Below, piece after piece: positions 6,488 to 13,148 of a stretch of 22,106 nucleotides of DNA. This DNA is from a virus, in the IMG/VR virus record IMGVR_UViG_3300021127_000037, positions 1 through 22,106 of that record. One strand, given 5' to 3'. The number at the start of each line of letters is the position of its first letter. The stretch's first letter is position 1. The notes beneath the pieces are model-generated. The model worked only from the letters and a program-made list of their open reading frames with translations, was not told the DNA's origin and made no database searches. A program made the position numbers and the translations under genes.

Positions 6488-7327
6488 TCAGTAAGTTATT
6501 TTTTTCATATTAGATGGATATTGAACATCTGCATAAAATTTTTTACGTTTTAATAAATGCCTGTTGGAAAATTTACATCTACTGGCTATATCATAAATCT
6601 CAACTGCGTCCTTGTCATCTGCTTTTCTTAGTCCTCTGCCAATGCTTTGTATAACTCTTACAAAACTTTTGCCTGGTTCTAACAACACTAGATTGAAAAT
6701 TCTATTAATCGATATGCCTGTAGAGGTAGTACCATACGTGGCTATCATAATAGCATTATCAGCAAAATTTATTTCGTCATATAATACTTTACGTTTAGTA
6801 CTCTTCATTTGGCCGCTTATGAAGGTTGAATTTGGTATCAATTCTGAAAGAAGTTCACCTGTTTCAATTCTATCTATCAACACCAACGTATTTCCACTTT
6901 TAGCAATTTCTAAAATTCGTTTTGCCAACCAACCTATACGATGTTTGTTTGTGGTTAAAAACTTTAGTTCTTCTTGGTAATTTTTGTAAATTATATCTTC
7001 TTGTGTTTGTTCTATATTCACGTGACACTGTGCTAGATGCCCTTGCTCTTGCAATTCTCTAGCAGTAAGTCTGCCTATCATTGGCCCTATGGCACTGAAT
7101 AAACTTGCTTGATTATATTCCTCTTCCGGAATTGTGCCTGTGAGGCCCCAACGTATTGGAATATTTGAAAACGTGTTAGTTAGCAGCCCGTGCAATACAT
7201 TCATGTTTTTCACACTATGACAGTTAGACACTACGGCCCGTTCTACTATATAATTGTGATCATCCTGTACATGTAGGTTGTAAACTTGATCAGGTTTACT
7301 GATTTCTCGGCGACTTAGCAGTTTCAT
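6488..7327 (-). CDS. uvsW: UvsW helicase C-terminal fragment with C-intein
   Basis: The product is 279 residues. Residues 1-35 are a split-intein C-half: block F (QVYNLHVQDDHNYIVER) and block G ending AVVSN, where the terminal Asn is present but the usual preceding His is Ser. Cys36 is the +1 residue. From there the extein reads CHSVKNMNVLH, the second half of the DECH box, then helicase domain 2 with WGLTGTIP (motif III), NTLVLIDRIETGELL (motif IV), MIATYGTTSTGISI (motif V) and IQSIGRGLRK (motif VI). UvsW is the T4 branch-migration and R-loop unwinding helicase. It must be trans-spliced to the 9254-8244 product to give a helicase of about 484 residues, close to T4 UvsW. AGGA lies seven bases before the ATG, and the start overlaps the endonuclease gene by 32 bases. 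Confidence 0.93.
   Translation of the reverse strand: MKLLSRREISKPDQVYNLHVQDDHNYIVERAVVSNCHSVKNMNVLHGLLTNTFSNIPIRWGLTGTIPEEEYNQASLFSAIGPMIGRLTARELQEQGHLAQCHVNIEQTQEDIIYKNYQEELKFLTTNKHRIGWLAKRILEIAKSGNTLVLIDRIETGELLSELIPNSTFISGQMKSTKRKVLYDEINFADNAIMIATYGTTSTGISINRIFNLVLLEPGKSFVRVIQSIGRGLRKADDKDAVEIYDIASRCKFSNRHLLKRKKFYADVQYPSNMKKITY
7223..7327 (-). other. Split intein C-half, UvsW (35 residues)
   Basis: These codons encode blocks F and G of an intein, ending Ser-Asn directly before the +1 Cys that restores DE-CH. It is the partner of the N-half at 8247-8534. The Ser in place of the usual penultimate His is seen in some active inteins. Confidence 0.88.
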
Positions 7328-8207
7328 ATAGGTATCCTATCTTTCTTGCAGTTTCAGAATCAAATCTAGCTAGATCTGGCAATGGTACATTAGACGTTAG
7401 CCATTGTTGATCAATTAGCAATATTTTATAATCGTGTTGTTTTGCCCAGTCTTTAAGGACAGTATATTTTGCTTCCCATTTAGTGCCATTAAACAAGTTG
7501 TAAGGTTTGACCTCAACTACAAGTTTATCAACATGATCAATAAAATCAACGATGTACACATAATTCTTACCATCTAACATGTACATTAAACGAAGTTGTT
7601 CGTATTCAGATTGTTGATTATGATAATGGTATAATGCTTCCCAGCTAGATCTGTATTTTTTACCATCAAATGTTGAATTCCATCGACCAAATTGATTACT
7701 AGATTTTGGTGTAAATTTTCCAGTTAATATTAAATTTGTTATTGTTTTGGACAGATGGCACTTCTCCTCGTCAGAGTGTAGTCGTCCATACATTCCGTTA
7801 TTTTTGCCAGAATTCTGTTGTCCTATTTTATGTTTGGTCTCCGTTGAATGTTTTTTACCTGTAAATGTACCAGGTTTTCCTTTACTCCAGGGTATGCCGG
7901 TGTTTAAATTTTTCCGTATAGTCTCACTGTTCATATTCCATGATTTTTTTCCTCGATTTATTGCCAACTGATGTTTTATATCATATTCTGTTATTTCACC
8001 ACAAAACAATTTATCAAAGTTTTCAATCCATATACTAGTACGTGTGTTGGACAATCTAAGCCTAAATACATTTTTATTTTTTCCCGTTATTATTACCCCA
8101 TTCGACAACTTAATTAATGATCTATTATAGTCATCTATTCTTAGATTTTGATTATAATTTTCTAAAATACTATTGAATCGCGTTATTATATTTTCATACG
8201 TTGCCAT
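7296..8207 (-). CDS. Free-standing homing endonuclease in the uvsW break, PD-(D/E)xK type
   Basis: The product is 303 residues. Residues ~105-155 hold two NUMOD3-like DNA-binding repeats (HSTETKHKIGQQNSGKNNGMYG and HSDEEKCHLSKT), a module of HNH and GIY-YIG homing endonucleases. The C-terminal part has a PD-(D/E)xK signature: Glu190 (RSSWEALY), Asp221 (YIVDFIDH) and Glu232-x-Lys234 (VVEVKP), then a helix and KILLIDQQWL, like TnsA-type nucleases. It probably cuts intein-less uvsW to spread the intein. It lies between the two halves of uvsW, 36 bases after one and overlapping the other by 32. A hairpin covers its start, and a late promoter forms the hairpin's 5' arm. Target specificity is inferred from position. 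Confidence 0.85.
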   Translation of the reverse strand: MATYENIITRFNSILENYNQNLRIDDYNRSLIKLSNGVIITGKNKNVFRLRLSNTRTSIWIENFDKLFCGEITEYDIKHQLAINRGKKSWNMNSETIRKNLNTGIPWSKGKPGTFTGKKHSTETKHKIGQQNSGKNNGMYGRLHSDEEKCHLSKTITNLILTGKFTPKSSNQFGRWNSTFDGKKYRSSWEALYHYHNQQSEYEQLRLMYMLDGKNYVYIVDFIDHVDKLVVEVKPYNLFNGTKWEAKYTVLKDWAKQHDYKILLIDQQWLTSNVPLPDLARFDSETARKIGYLYETAKSPRNQ

Positions 8208-8243
8208 AAAATACCTATATGTCTTTGACTGTATGTATTTATG
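8205..8243 (-). promoter_or_regulatory. Late promoter within a start-codon hairpin, uvsW endonuclease gene
   Basis: The minus-strand late octamer CATAAATA (8236-8243) is itself the 5' arm of an inverted repeat (8235-8243). The 3' arm is 8205-8214, nine pairs with one bulged base, and contains the ATG at 8207. Read-through RNA could pair and hide the start. RNA begun at the octamer would lack the 5' arm. Confidence 0.5.
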
Positions 8244-9254
8244 TTAATAGTTGATAATGTCGTGATCAACAGTTATTTCATCAGCTCGGCACCACCCGAT
8301 GGTGGTTAAAAACTTATGATTACCAGTAACCTGTATTTTTGAATGATTATCAAATTCTAATTCATACATCTTTTCATTTGTTGAATCGGTTAGATTGCAA
8401 TGTTGTTTTATTACAGTGTCAACTTTGAATTGTTGTAACTTCTCAGAATAGTTGATAACCTGTTGCCCAGACGATATATCCTTTATTGGAATATATCCGG
8501 TAGGTGTTAAAACACGCATATCACCATTAAAACATTCATCGCATACCACTGCCACTAGATTATCTAAAAACACAGCCAGTTGGTCATCATCTAAAGCATC
8601 TTTATTTTTCTTATCTAAAACATTTAAACTCTGCCACGTGCAAATAGTATGGGTGCGATTATATTCTTTTCTATCGCCAAATAGTACGCCGACATCTAGT
8701 CCAATATTTCTGTAATCTTCTTCTGTTTGCAGAACTAAATTTTTATTAGGAACGATAACGATTGTACGACCATATTTTTGGGCAATCATAGATAGACTTG
8801 CTGTAATAATTGTTTTACCGGCACTAGTTGGTGCAACCGAAATTCCCTGTAAGTTATTGACGCACTCATTAATGGCTTGAACTTGGTAATCTCTTAGAAT
8901 AATAGGTTGCCCTGCAAATCTGTGTCCTGCAGGCCACACAATATGGCTTAAAAAATTTTCATCTATGTTATCAAATTCAAAAACGTGCTTAGTTCTTTTG
9001 TCAGTTATGGTAAATTCATAGCCTTCGTCAAGTAGAACAGGTAAAATTTTATCTAGCAAATTAAGGTATGTTCTACCACCTAAAGTACAAAAACTTGTGG
9101 TCCCGTCCCATCGTCCTAGTTTAAATGCTGGACTATAGCGAGCATGTGGTAGAAAATATTTTACAGCGTTTACACATAACCGGCGTGTTTTGAGATCAAG
9201 TCCTTCTAGTTTTACTGTAGTTTCATCTTCAATTATTAATTCAACTTGTTTCAT
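8244..9254 (-). CDS. uvsW: UvsW helicase N-terminal fragment with N-intein
   Basis: The product is 336 residues. The extein part is 1-240. It has an N-terminal DNA-binding region (FKLGRWDGTTSF, typical of UvsW), then helicase domain 1 with the Q-like LRDYQVQAI (~120-128), Walker A APTSAGKT (141-148), motif Ia IVIVPNKNLV and motif II beginning VVCDE (236-240). Residue 241 is the intein Cys1, starting block A (CFNGDMRVLTPTGYIPIKDI). Block B (VTGNHKFLTTIGW) follows and the frame stops after 96 intein residues. It must be joined to the 7327-6488 product by trans-splicing. GGTGG lies before the ATG, three bases after the uvsY-like gene stop. Confidence 0.94.
   Translation of the reverse strand: MKQVELIIEDETTVKLEGLDLKTRRLCVNAVKYFLPHARYSPAFKLGRWDGTTSFCTLGGRTYLNLLDKILPVLLDEGYEFTITDKRTKHVFEFDNIDENFLSHIVWPAGHRFAGQPIILRDYQVQAINECVNNLQGISVAPTSAGKTIITASLSMIAQKYGRTIVIVPNKNLVLQTEEDYRNIGLDVGVLFGDRKEYNRTHTICTWQSLNVLDKKNKDALDDDQLAVFLDNLVAVVCDECFNGDMRVLTPTGYIPIKDISSGQQVINYSEKLQQFKVDTVIKQHCNLTDSTNEKMYELEFDNHSKIQVTGNHKFLTTIGWCRADEITVDHDIINY
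8247..8534 (-). other. Split intein N-half, UvsW (96 residues)
   Basis: The frame has the canonical N-intein layout. Cys1 opens block A (GDMRVLTPTGYIPI) and block B carries GNHKF. It ends DHDIINY then stop, at the usual break position of canonical split inteins. The insertion point is within the helicase DECH box, between DE and CH. Confidence 0.92.
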
Positions 9255-9256
9255 TG

Positions 9257-9724
9257 TTAGCCACCTTTTGTATCAAGATTAGCATCTTCCATGCCAACTA
9301 CTCGTAGTCGAACAATGTTTGATATTTGCCAATTTTTAATTTCTAGTCCCTTCATAAGGGCTAGGTATTTGTTTCTTACTAGGCCTACTTCATTAATAAT
9401 CATATTCATGCTGACAATATCGTCCTCGCCATCAATGTATTTTTCTATACTGCGATCAGTTAAATCACGCTGGTATCTTTCTAGATATTTTCTATAATGA
9501 TCGCTTCGCATTTTGTCATATTTGATATTAAGATGTTTTAGGATAGCTTCTATTTCCTGAAGCTGCCCAAACCTGTGCGAGGTGATACCCGATAATTCTT
9601 GCGAATTTTTTTCCAGTTTACCAGATATTTTAGGTTCATTTTTAGCTGAATCAAGTTCGCTATTATAGTAATCAATTGCCGAAGGAATTTCAGCTAGATT
9701 TTCTACTATACGATTATACCACAT
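9257..9724 (-). CDS. uvsY: UvsY-like recombination mediator
   Basis: The product is 155 residues, predicted all-helical and highly charged. The region LNIKYDKMRSDHYRKYLERY (residues ~66-85) followed by a second helix and GLEIKNWQISNIVRLRVVGM near the end matches the general pattern of UvsY: a helical start, an 'HYRKY'-like middle, and an 'G-x-x-IKN-x-x-x-x-x-R' end. UvsY loads UvsX on gp32-coated single-stranded DNA. T4 UvsY is 137 residues. It sits immediately before uvsW, as in the T4 uvsY-uvsW neighbourhood, and between uvsX and uvsW here. The assignment rests on pattern and position, without a search. Confidence 0.62.
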   Translation of the reverse strand: MWYNRIVENLAEIPSAIDYYNSELDSAKNEPKISGKLEKNSQELSGITSHRFGQLQEIEAILKHLNIKYDKMRSDHYRKYLERYQRDLTDRSIEKYIDGEDDIVSMNMIINEVGLVRNKYLALMKGLEIKNWQISNIVRLRVVGMEDANLDTKGG

Positions 9725-9739
9725 TAAAACACATATCTA

Positions 9740-10249
9740 TTATAAAGTTTTCCACAATTTCCAATCTAAGGCTTTGAGTAACAGCAATGTTTTTGCTTGC
9801 AGTTGAAGTTGCAGCCACACCACTTCATTTGGATCTTTTCTAGCAACTGCATGCTCTACTTCGACTATTAATTTACGTAAATCATGATCAGTTAACACAA
9901 ATGCCTGAGATAAAGCTTCTGCATATGATGTGTGCACAGGTGTTTCTGGTACATCTTCATTTGGTTCATTTTCAGGTTTTGGTAATTTTATCGTTTTACG
10001 CTTAATTAATGATTCTAGTGTTTCTTGTTTGGTTTCAAATTTTGGAACATCATTTTCGATGTGAATATTTTGAATCAACATAGAATCGTCAGCGTCTTGT
10101 TGATTTAGCACAGGATCAACGGATAGTTTATCGTGTTCTTCAACAACGGAGTTGTCTGTAGACAACTCCGTTGTAGTGCTTGTGTTTTCGTTTATAGCTG
10201 TGCGCATTAAACGATCTTTAAATTTATTCTTCTTCGTATTCAGGTTCAT
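9740..10249 (-). CDS. Hypothetical protein, about 169 residues
   Basis: I chose the ATG at 10249 because AGGA sits seven bases before it; other in-frame ATGs lie at 10285, 10264, 10255 and 10207. The N-terminus is basic (NTKKNKFKDRL). A long Asp/Glu/Ser/Thr/Asn-rich, probably disordered region follows, then a helical C-terminal third (SYAEALSQAFVLTDHDLRKL and WLQLQLQAKTLLLLKAL) with Leu heptads. I do not recognise it. It overlaps the end of the upstream 79-residue gene and precedes the uvsY-like gene by 15 bases. A 14-bp inverted repeat lies inside its disordered region. Confidence 0.65.
   Translation of the reverse strand: MNLNTKKNKFKDRLMRTAINENTSTTTELSTDNSVVEEHDKLSVDPVLNQQDADDSMLIQNIHIENDVPKFETKQETLESLIKRKTIKLPKPENEPNEDVPETPVHTSYAEALSQAFVLTDHDLRKLIVEVEHAVARKDPNEVVWLQLQLQAKTLLLLKALDWKLWKTL
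10143..10174. repeat. 14-bp perfect inverted repeat inside a coding region
   Basis: Arms 10143-10156 and 10161-10174 pair perfectly around the loop TGTA. It lies within the codons for the disordered TTTELSTDNSVVEE segment. No T tract follows on either strand, so it does not look like an intrinsic terminator. Confidence 0.7.
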
Positions 10250-10463
10250 CTTCATATCCTTCATCGAGGCTACTTGCCAGTTCATCTAGTGCGTAGTCCA
10301 AATGCTCATCTTCTTCCCTTAATTCTTCTAGGTCATCAAGATCTATATCTGCATCTATAAAGATTTTAAGAAACCGAACAGCAGCATCATTTTTCTTACC
10401 AGGTGGTACAAAATCTGAAAATAGCTCCCAAGTTTCCAATAGTACGTGTTCAGAAATTTCCAT
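10224..10463 (-). CDS. Small acidic protein, unknown function
   Basis: The product is 79 residues and strongly acidic. The first half is helical with hydrophobic positions (LLETWELFSDFVPPGKKNDA), and the last 25 residues are mostly Asp/Glu and end YEDEPEYEEE. AGGAG lies seven bases before the ATG, inside the last codons of the UvsX C-terminal fragment, so it is probably co-translated with uvsX. The acidic nature could suit a protein-protein adaptor, but no function can be assigned. Confidence 0.75.
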   Translation of the reverse strand: MEISEHVLLETWELFSDFVPPGKKNDAAVRFLKIFIDADIDLDDLEELREEDEHLDYALDELASSLDEGYEDEPEYEEE

Positions 10464-10464
10464 G

Positions 10465-10992
10465 TTATTCTCCTATATCAGTTACCGTATCATTGTCTAG
10501 ACTGTCTTGTGTTTGTAATAGTTTGCTTTCATCCCACTCATTCATGATTTGATCTAGAAGTGACGTAGGTATAGCTGAACGAAAATATTTGTGTTCTTTA
10601 CCTGAGTTGTCAACATATTTTAGTTTTGTACTATCTTTTACTAAGACACCTTTCTTCTCAAAAAGGTCAATGAGACCACTATAAGGATCCATACCTGTAT
10701 CCCAAGGGATTTTTATTTCAACGTTTTCAAACGGCTTGTTATATCTAGTCTTCATAATTTTGCATGCAGCACGAATACCACGAACATCTGTAACCTTTTT
10801 ACCATCTTCGTCTTCTTTAAGCTTGCGCTTTTGCATAGCTACAACAATTGATGATGCATAAATGAAACCCGAGTTATGGCTGACTACGCCGCTATCTAAT
10901 AGATAATGATGCGCATCGGGCACTGATATATCATATACTTTTTTGATACCTATATTTTTTTTACTTTTAATTTTGATTTTTTGTAGCGACAT
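10465..10992 (-). CDS. uvsX: UvsX recombinase C-terminal fragment with C-intein
   Basis: The product is 175 residues. Residues 1-40 are a split-intein C-half: block F (KVYDISVPDAHHYLLDSG) and block G ending VVSHN, with the expected penultimate His and terminal Asn. Ser41 is the +1 residue. The extein (41-175) begins SGFIYASSIVVAMQKRKLK, the strand after the L2 loop of the RecA/UvsX core, and continues through the rest of the ATPase core to an acidic end (DNDTVTDIGE). UvsX is the T4 RecA-like strand exchange protein. This fragment supplies about 135 of 354 residues. GGAG lies 10 bases before the ATG, and the start overlaps the endonuclease gene by 26 bases. Confidence 0.93.
   Translation of the reverse strand: MSLQKIKIKSKKNIGIKKVYDISVPDAHHYLLDSGVVSHNSGFIYASSIVVAMQKRKLKEDEDGKKVTDVRGIRAACKIMKTRYNKPFENVEIKIPWDTGMDPYSGLIDLFEKKGVLVKDSTKLKYVDNSGKEHKYFRSAIPTSLLDQIMNEWDESKLLQTQDSLDNDTVTDIGE
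10873..10992 (-). other. Split intein C-half, second UvsX intein (40 residues)
   Basis: This holds blocks F and G, ending SHN directly before Ser-Gly-Phe of the extein. It is the partner of the N-half at 12033-12311. The length is ordinary for the C-half of a canonically split intein. Confidence 0.92.
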
Positions 10993-11962
10993 TTTTGATA
11001 TACTCCTTTACCATTTTAATTGATTCTAGCATGTTATCTGATTCCCAAACTACTATAGTATGATACCCTCTGGTATTCAACATACACTGTTGTTTGTTTT
11101 TATCTCTGTCCCATATTTCTTGTGCTGTTAAATTTGTTTGTTTATGTAAGTATTCAGAATTATATTTTTTTGGATTACAATGCCAATAGTCTCCATAAAA
11201 TTCAACACAAAGATTAAATTCTGGGACAACAAAATCGAAAAAATAATAACAATTAAAATTTGAATCTAAAATTCCATATTCACCATTTTCATTGCAGGCA
11301 CTATAAATTTTGCAGCCAGCAAATATATTGCTTAATTCTAGAAAAAAGTTATTTGCCTTTTCTGAATTATGTCTATTTTTAAATTTTTTAGACCATAACT
11401 TTCGTCCTGCTACTTCTCCATGATTGTTAATATACCCATCTAGTGTATAATTTATTTTTCTAGATTCACATAGAGCATTATATTTCAAAGTTCCTTCAGT
11501 TTCTCCAAATTTTGATATAAAATATTGCAAAGACATATTATCAGAGCGTTGCATAATGTATGATTTAGCCTCATCCTCACTCATTCCATGTTCCATCCAA
11601 TATTCTTTGCAAAATGGAGATCTACGTTTTCTTTCAACCGTATCATATTTTTCTAATCTCAGTTGACTATTAGCATGTTGCACTATAGAAACTTGCTTGG
11701 TAGCATTTTCCATAGTGTATCCCTTCTTTATCCAATAATCAACGCTACGCGGACTTCGAGATTTCTGAAGTTGAGATATTTTTTCTTGCGATTCCTGCAA
11801 TGACAATCCTTTTTTTAGCCAATATTCAGCCGAAGTTTGACTGATTTTTTTAGGCTGTTTTAACTTTCTGTTGTTTTTGCACAATGATGAACATACATAT
11901 TGTATAGTCATTATACTATCTTTTTTTCTTATCATTTTTCCGCATTCAACACATGGTTTCAT
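10967..11962 (-). CDS. Free-standing Vsr-like homing endonuclease in the second uvsX break
   Basis: I start this at the ATG at 11962, nine bases after GGAGGG; the frame is open further up. The product is 331 residues. It begins with a zinc knuckle (Cys4, Cys7, Cys24, Cys28), then tandem 'EYW-x-KKG-x-x-x-E-A' DNA-binding-like repeats (for example EYWLKKGLSLQES, DYWIKKGYTMENA, EYWMEHGMSEDEA). The C-terminal nuclease domain has the Vsr-type pattern FFDF...CVEFYGDYWHCNP with Asp, Glu, Asp and His, then WDRDKNKQQCMLNTRGYHTI. This family is known from fractured phage genes with split inteins. Its start signals are locked in an 18-bp hairpin with a late promoter in the loop. Confidence 0.87.
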   Translation of the reverse strand: MKPCVECGKMIRKKDSIMTIQYVCSSLCKNNRKLKQPKKISQTSAEYWLKKGLSLQESQEKISQLQKSRSPRSVDYWIKKGYTMENATKQVSIVQHANSQLRLEKYDTVERKRRSPFCKEYWMEHGMSEDEAKSYIMQRSDNMSLQYFISKFGETEGTLKYNALCESRKINYTLDGYINNHGEVAGRKLWSKKFKNRHNSEKANNFFLELSNIFAGCKIYSACNENGEYGILDSNFNCYYFFDFVVPEFNLCVEFYGDYWHCNPKKYNSEYLHKQTNLTAQEIWDRDKNKQQCMLNTRGYHTIVVWESDNMLESIKMVKEYIKNVATKNQN

Positions 11963-11967
11963 GTGGT

Positions 11968-12019
11968 TTGCCCTCCAGTAATTTGTGTACGGTATATTTA
12001 GCAAATTACTGGAGGGCAA
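11968..12019 (-). promoter_or_regulatory. 18-bp hairpin hiding the ribosome binding site, with late promoter in its loop
   Basis: Arms 12002-12019 and 11968-11985 are perfectly complementary over 18 bases around a 16-base loop. The 3' arm contains the GGAGGG Shine-Dalgarno sequence of the endonuclease that starts at 11962. The minus-strand GCTAAATA (11995-12002) lies in the loop, overlapping the first base of the 5' arm. Transcripts begun there would carry only the 3' arm and stay open. Confidence 0.82.
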
Positions 12020-12029
12020 GGATTATTAG

Positions 12030-13148
12030 TTAAACAAGTTGTAGGATTTCATCATTTACGTACAATTCCGCTACAGTTTTCCATACTAATTGATTATTAG
12101 ACTGTTGCGTTGAAAACTTATGTTCGTTAGTGGCCTGAATTATTTCACCAGTTTCTAATTCAATTTCGATTACTTCTTTGTCATCAAATGTAAAAGTTTC
12201 TGAAACATCAATATCACCATCTAATGTCACAACAACATCCCCTTGCCGAATATCTTCAATATTCTTTGATGAACCGTCTGCCATCCAGATTTTGTGTCCG
12301 GCTGTTAAACAACCGCCTGAAATTTTGTCATCTGGATCAAACATGTCTTGTGATTGATAACTATGATTAGTCACAACCATGCCTACATCATACTCGCCGA
12401 ACATGTTCACGCAGTTGCGTACTAGTGCAGCCAGCGCCCGTGGTTTACGTCCCATGTCTCCTTTGAGGTCGCCTGCTTCAAATTGGTTTACATCGGTAGG
12501 TGTTAGCAACATGCCAAGACTATCAAGTACAAAAAGAGTCTTCTTGCGTTCTTCAGGAGCCAGGTCTTTGTACCATGCCATATAACCGGTAATAGTTTTA
12601 GCAACATCGTCAATCATAGCTAGGTTGACTTTGAAAAGCTTATCTGGATCAGTATCAACGCCAAGAGGTTTTAACCACTTTTCATCTAATGCGTTTTCTG
12701 TATCAATTAAGACAACAAATATACCTTGTTGCTGTGCATTCCGAACCATATTACCAGAACAGATATAAGATTTACCAGAATTATGACTAGAAAATCCATC
12801 TCCCCAGTAACGGTGGTTATCATGTAGGACTTCGAAATCAAAACATTCTTGATCATCTATGTCTGTAGTTGCAATAACAGTTTGCGGTCCGCTTGTAGTT
12901 AATAAAACATCGCCTACATTCACTTCTCCAGCTAATACCCAATCTTCTGAATCTAATTGTAGAAGATGGGTATATGCACATGATGTAGTGTGTGATTCCG
13001 TAATTATTGAAACCATTTGTAATTTGCCCTTATCAAACCATTGACCTATCGGTTGATAACCATCGGGTGTATCTATTTCAATATGGTAATTATTACTAGC
13101 GACCATGTTTTTTAATAGTTCTATAGTAACTTCCTGCTCAATAAACAT
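12030..13148 (-). CDS. uvsX: UvsX recombinase middle fragment flanked by two half-inteins
   Basis: The product is 372 residues in three parts. Residues 1-123 are the long C-half of the first intein, ending FSSHN. Residues 124-279 are extein, starting with the second half of the P-loop (SGKSYICSGN) and including Walker B (TLFVLDSLGML) and a DNA-binding loop region (DVGMVVTNHSYQS) up to DDKISGG. Residues 280-372 are the N-half of the second intein (CLTAGHKIWMADG..., block B TNEHKF). The polypeptide can become functional UvsX only after two separate trans-splicing events, one at each end. Its ATG overlaps the stop of the upstream endonuclease gene by 11 bases, with AGGA eight bases before it. 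Confidence 0.95.
   Translation of the reverse strand: MFIEQEVTIELLKNMVASNNYHIEIDTPDGYQPIGQWFDKGKLQMVSIITESHTTSCAYTHLLQLDSEDWVLAGEVNVGDVLLTTSGPQTVIATTDIDDQECFDFEVLHDNHRYWGDGFSSHNSGKSYICSGNMVRNAQQQGIFVVLIDTENALDEKWLKPLGVDTDPDKLFKVNLAMIDDVAKTITGYMAWYKDLAPEERKKTLFVLDSLGMLLTPTDVNQFEAGDLKGDMGRKPRALAALVRNCVNMFGEYDVGMVVTNHSYQSQDMFDPDDKISGGCLTAGHKIWMADGSSKNIEDIRQGDVVVTLDGDIDVSETFTFDDKEVIEIELETGEIIQATNEHKFSTQQSNNQLVWKTVAELYVNDEILQLV
12033..12311 (-). other. Split intein N-half, second UvsX intein (93 residues)
   Basis: It opens with Cys1 and block A (CLTAGHKIWMADGSSKNIED), has block B with TNEHKF, and stops after NDEILQLV. Length and break point are canonical. The insertion point is after KISGG in the RecA-type core. 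Confidence 0.92.
12780..13148 (-). other. Split intein C-half, first UvsX intein (123 residues)
   Basis: This is an unusually long C-half: it contains what is normally the rest of the N-domain as well as blocks F and G. A block-B-like segment (TTSCAYTHLLQLDSEDWVLAG) is inside it, followed by NVGDVLL and, at the end, CFDFEVLHDNHRYWGDGFSSHN-type block F/G residues. It matches the 15-residue N-half at 14348-14392. Confidence 0.88.
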
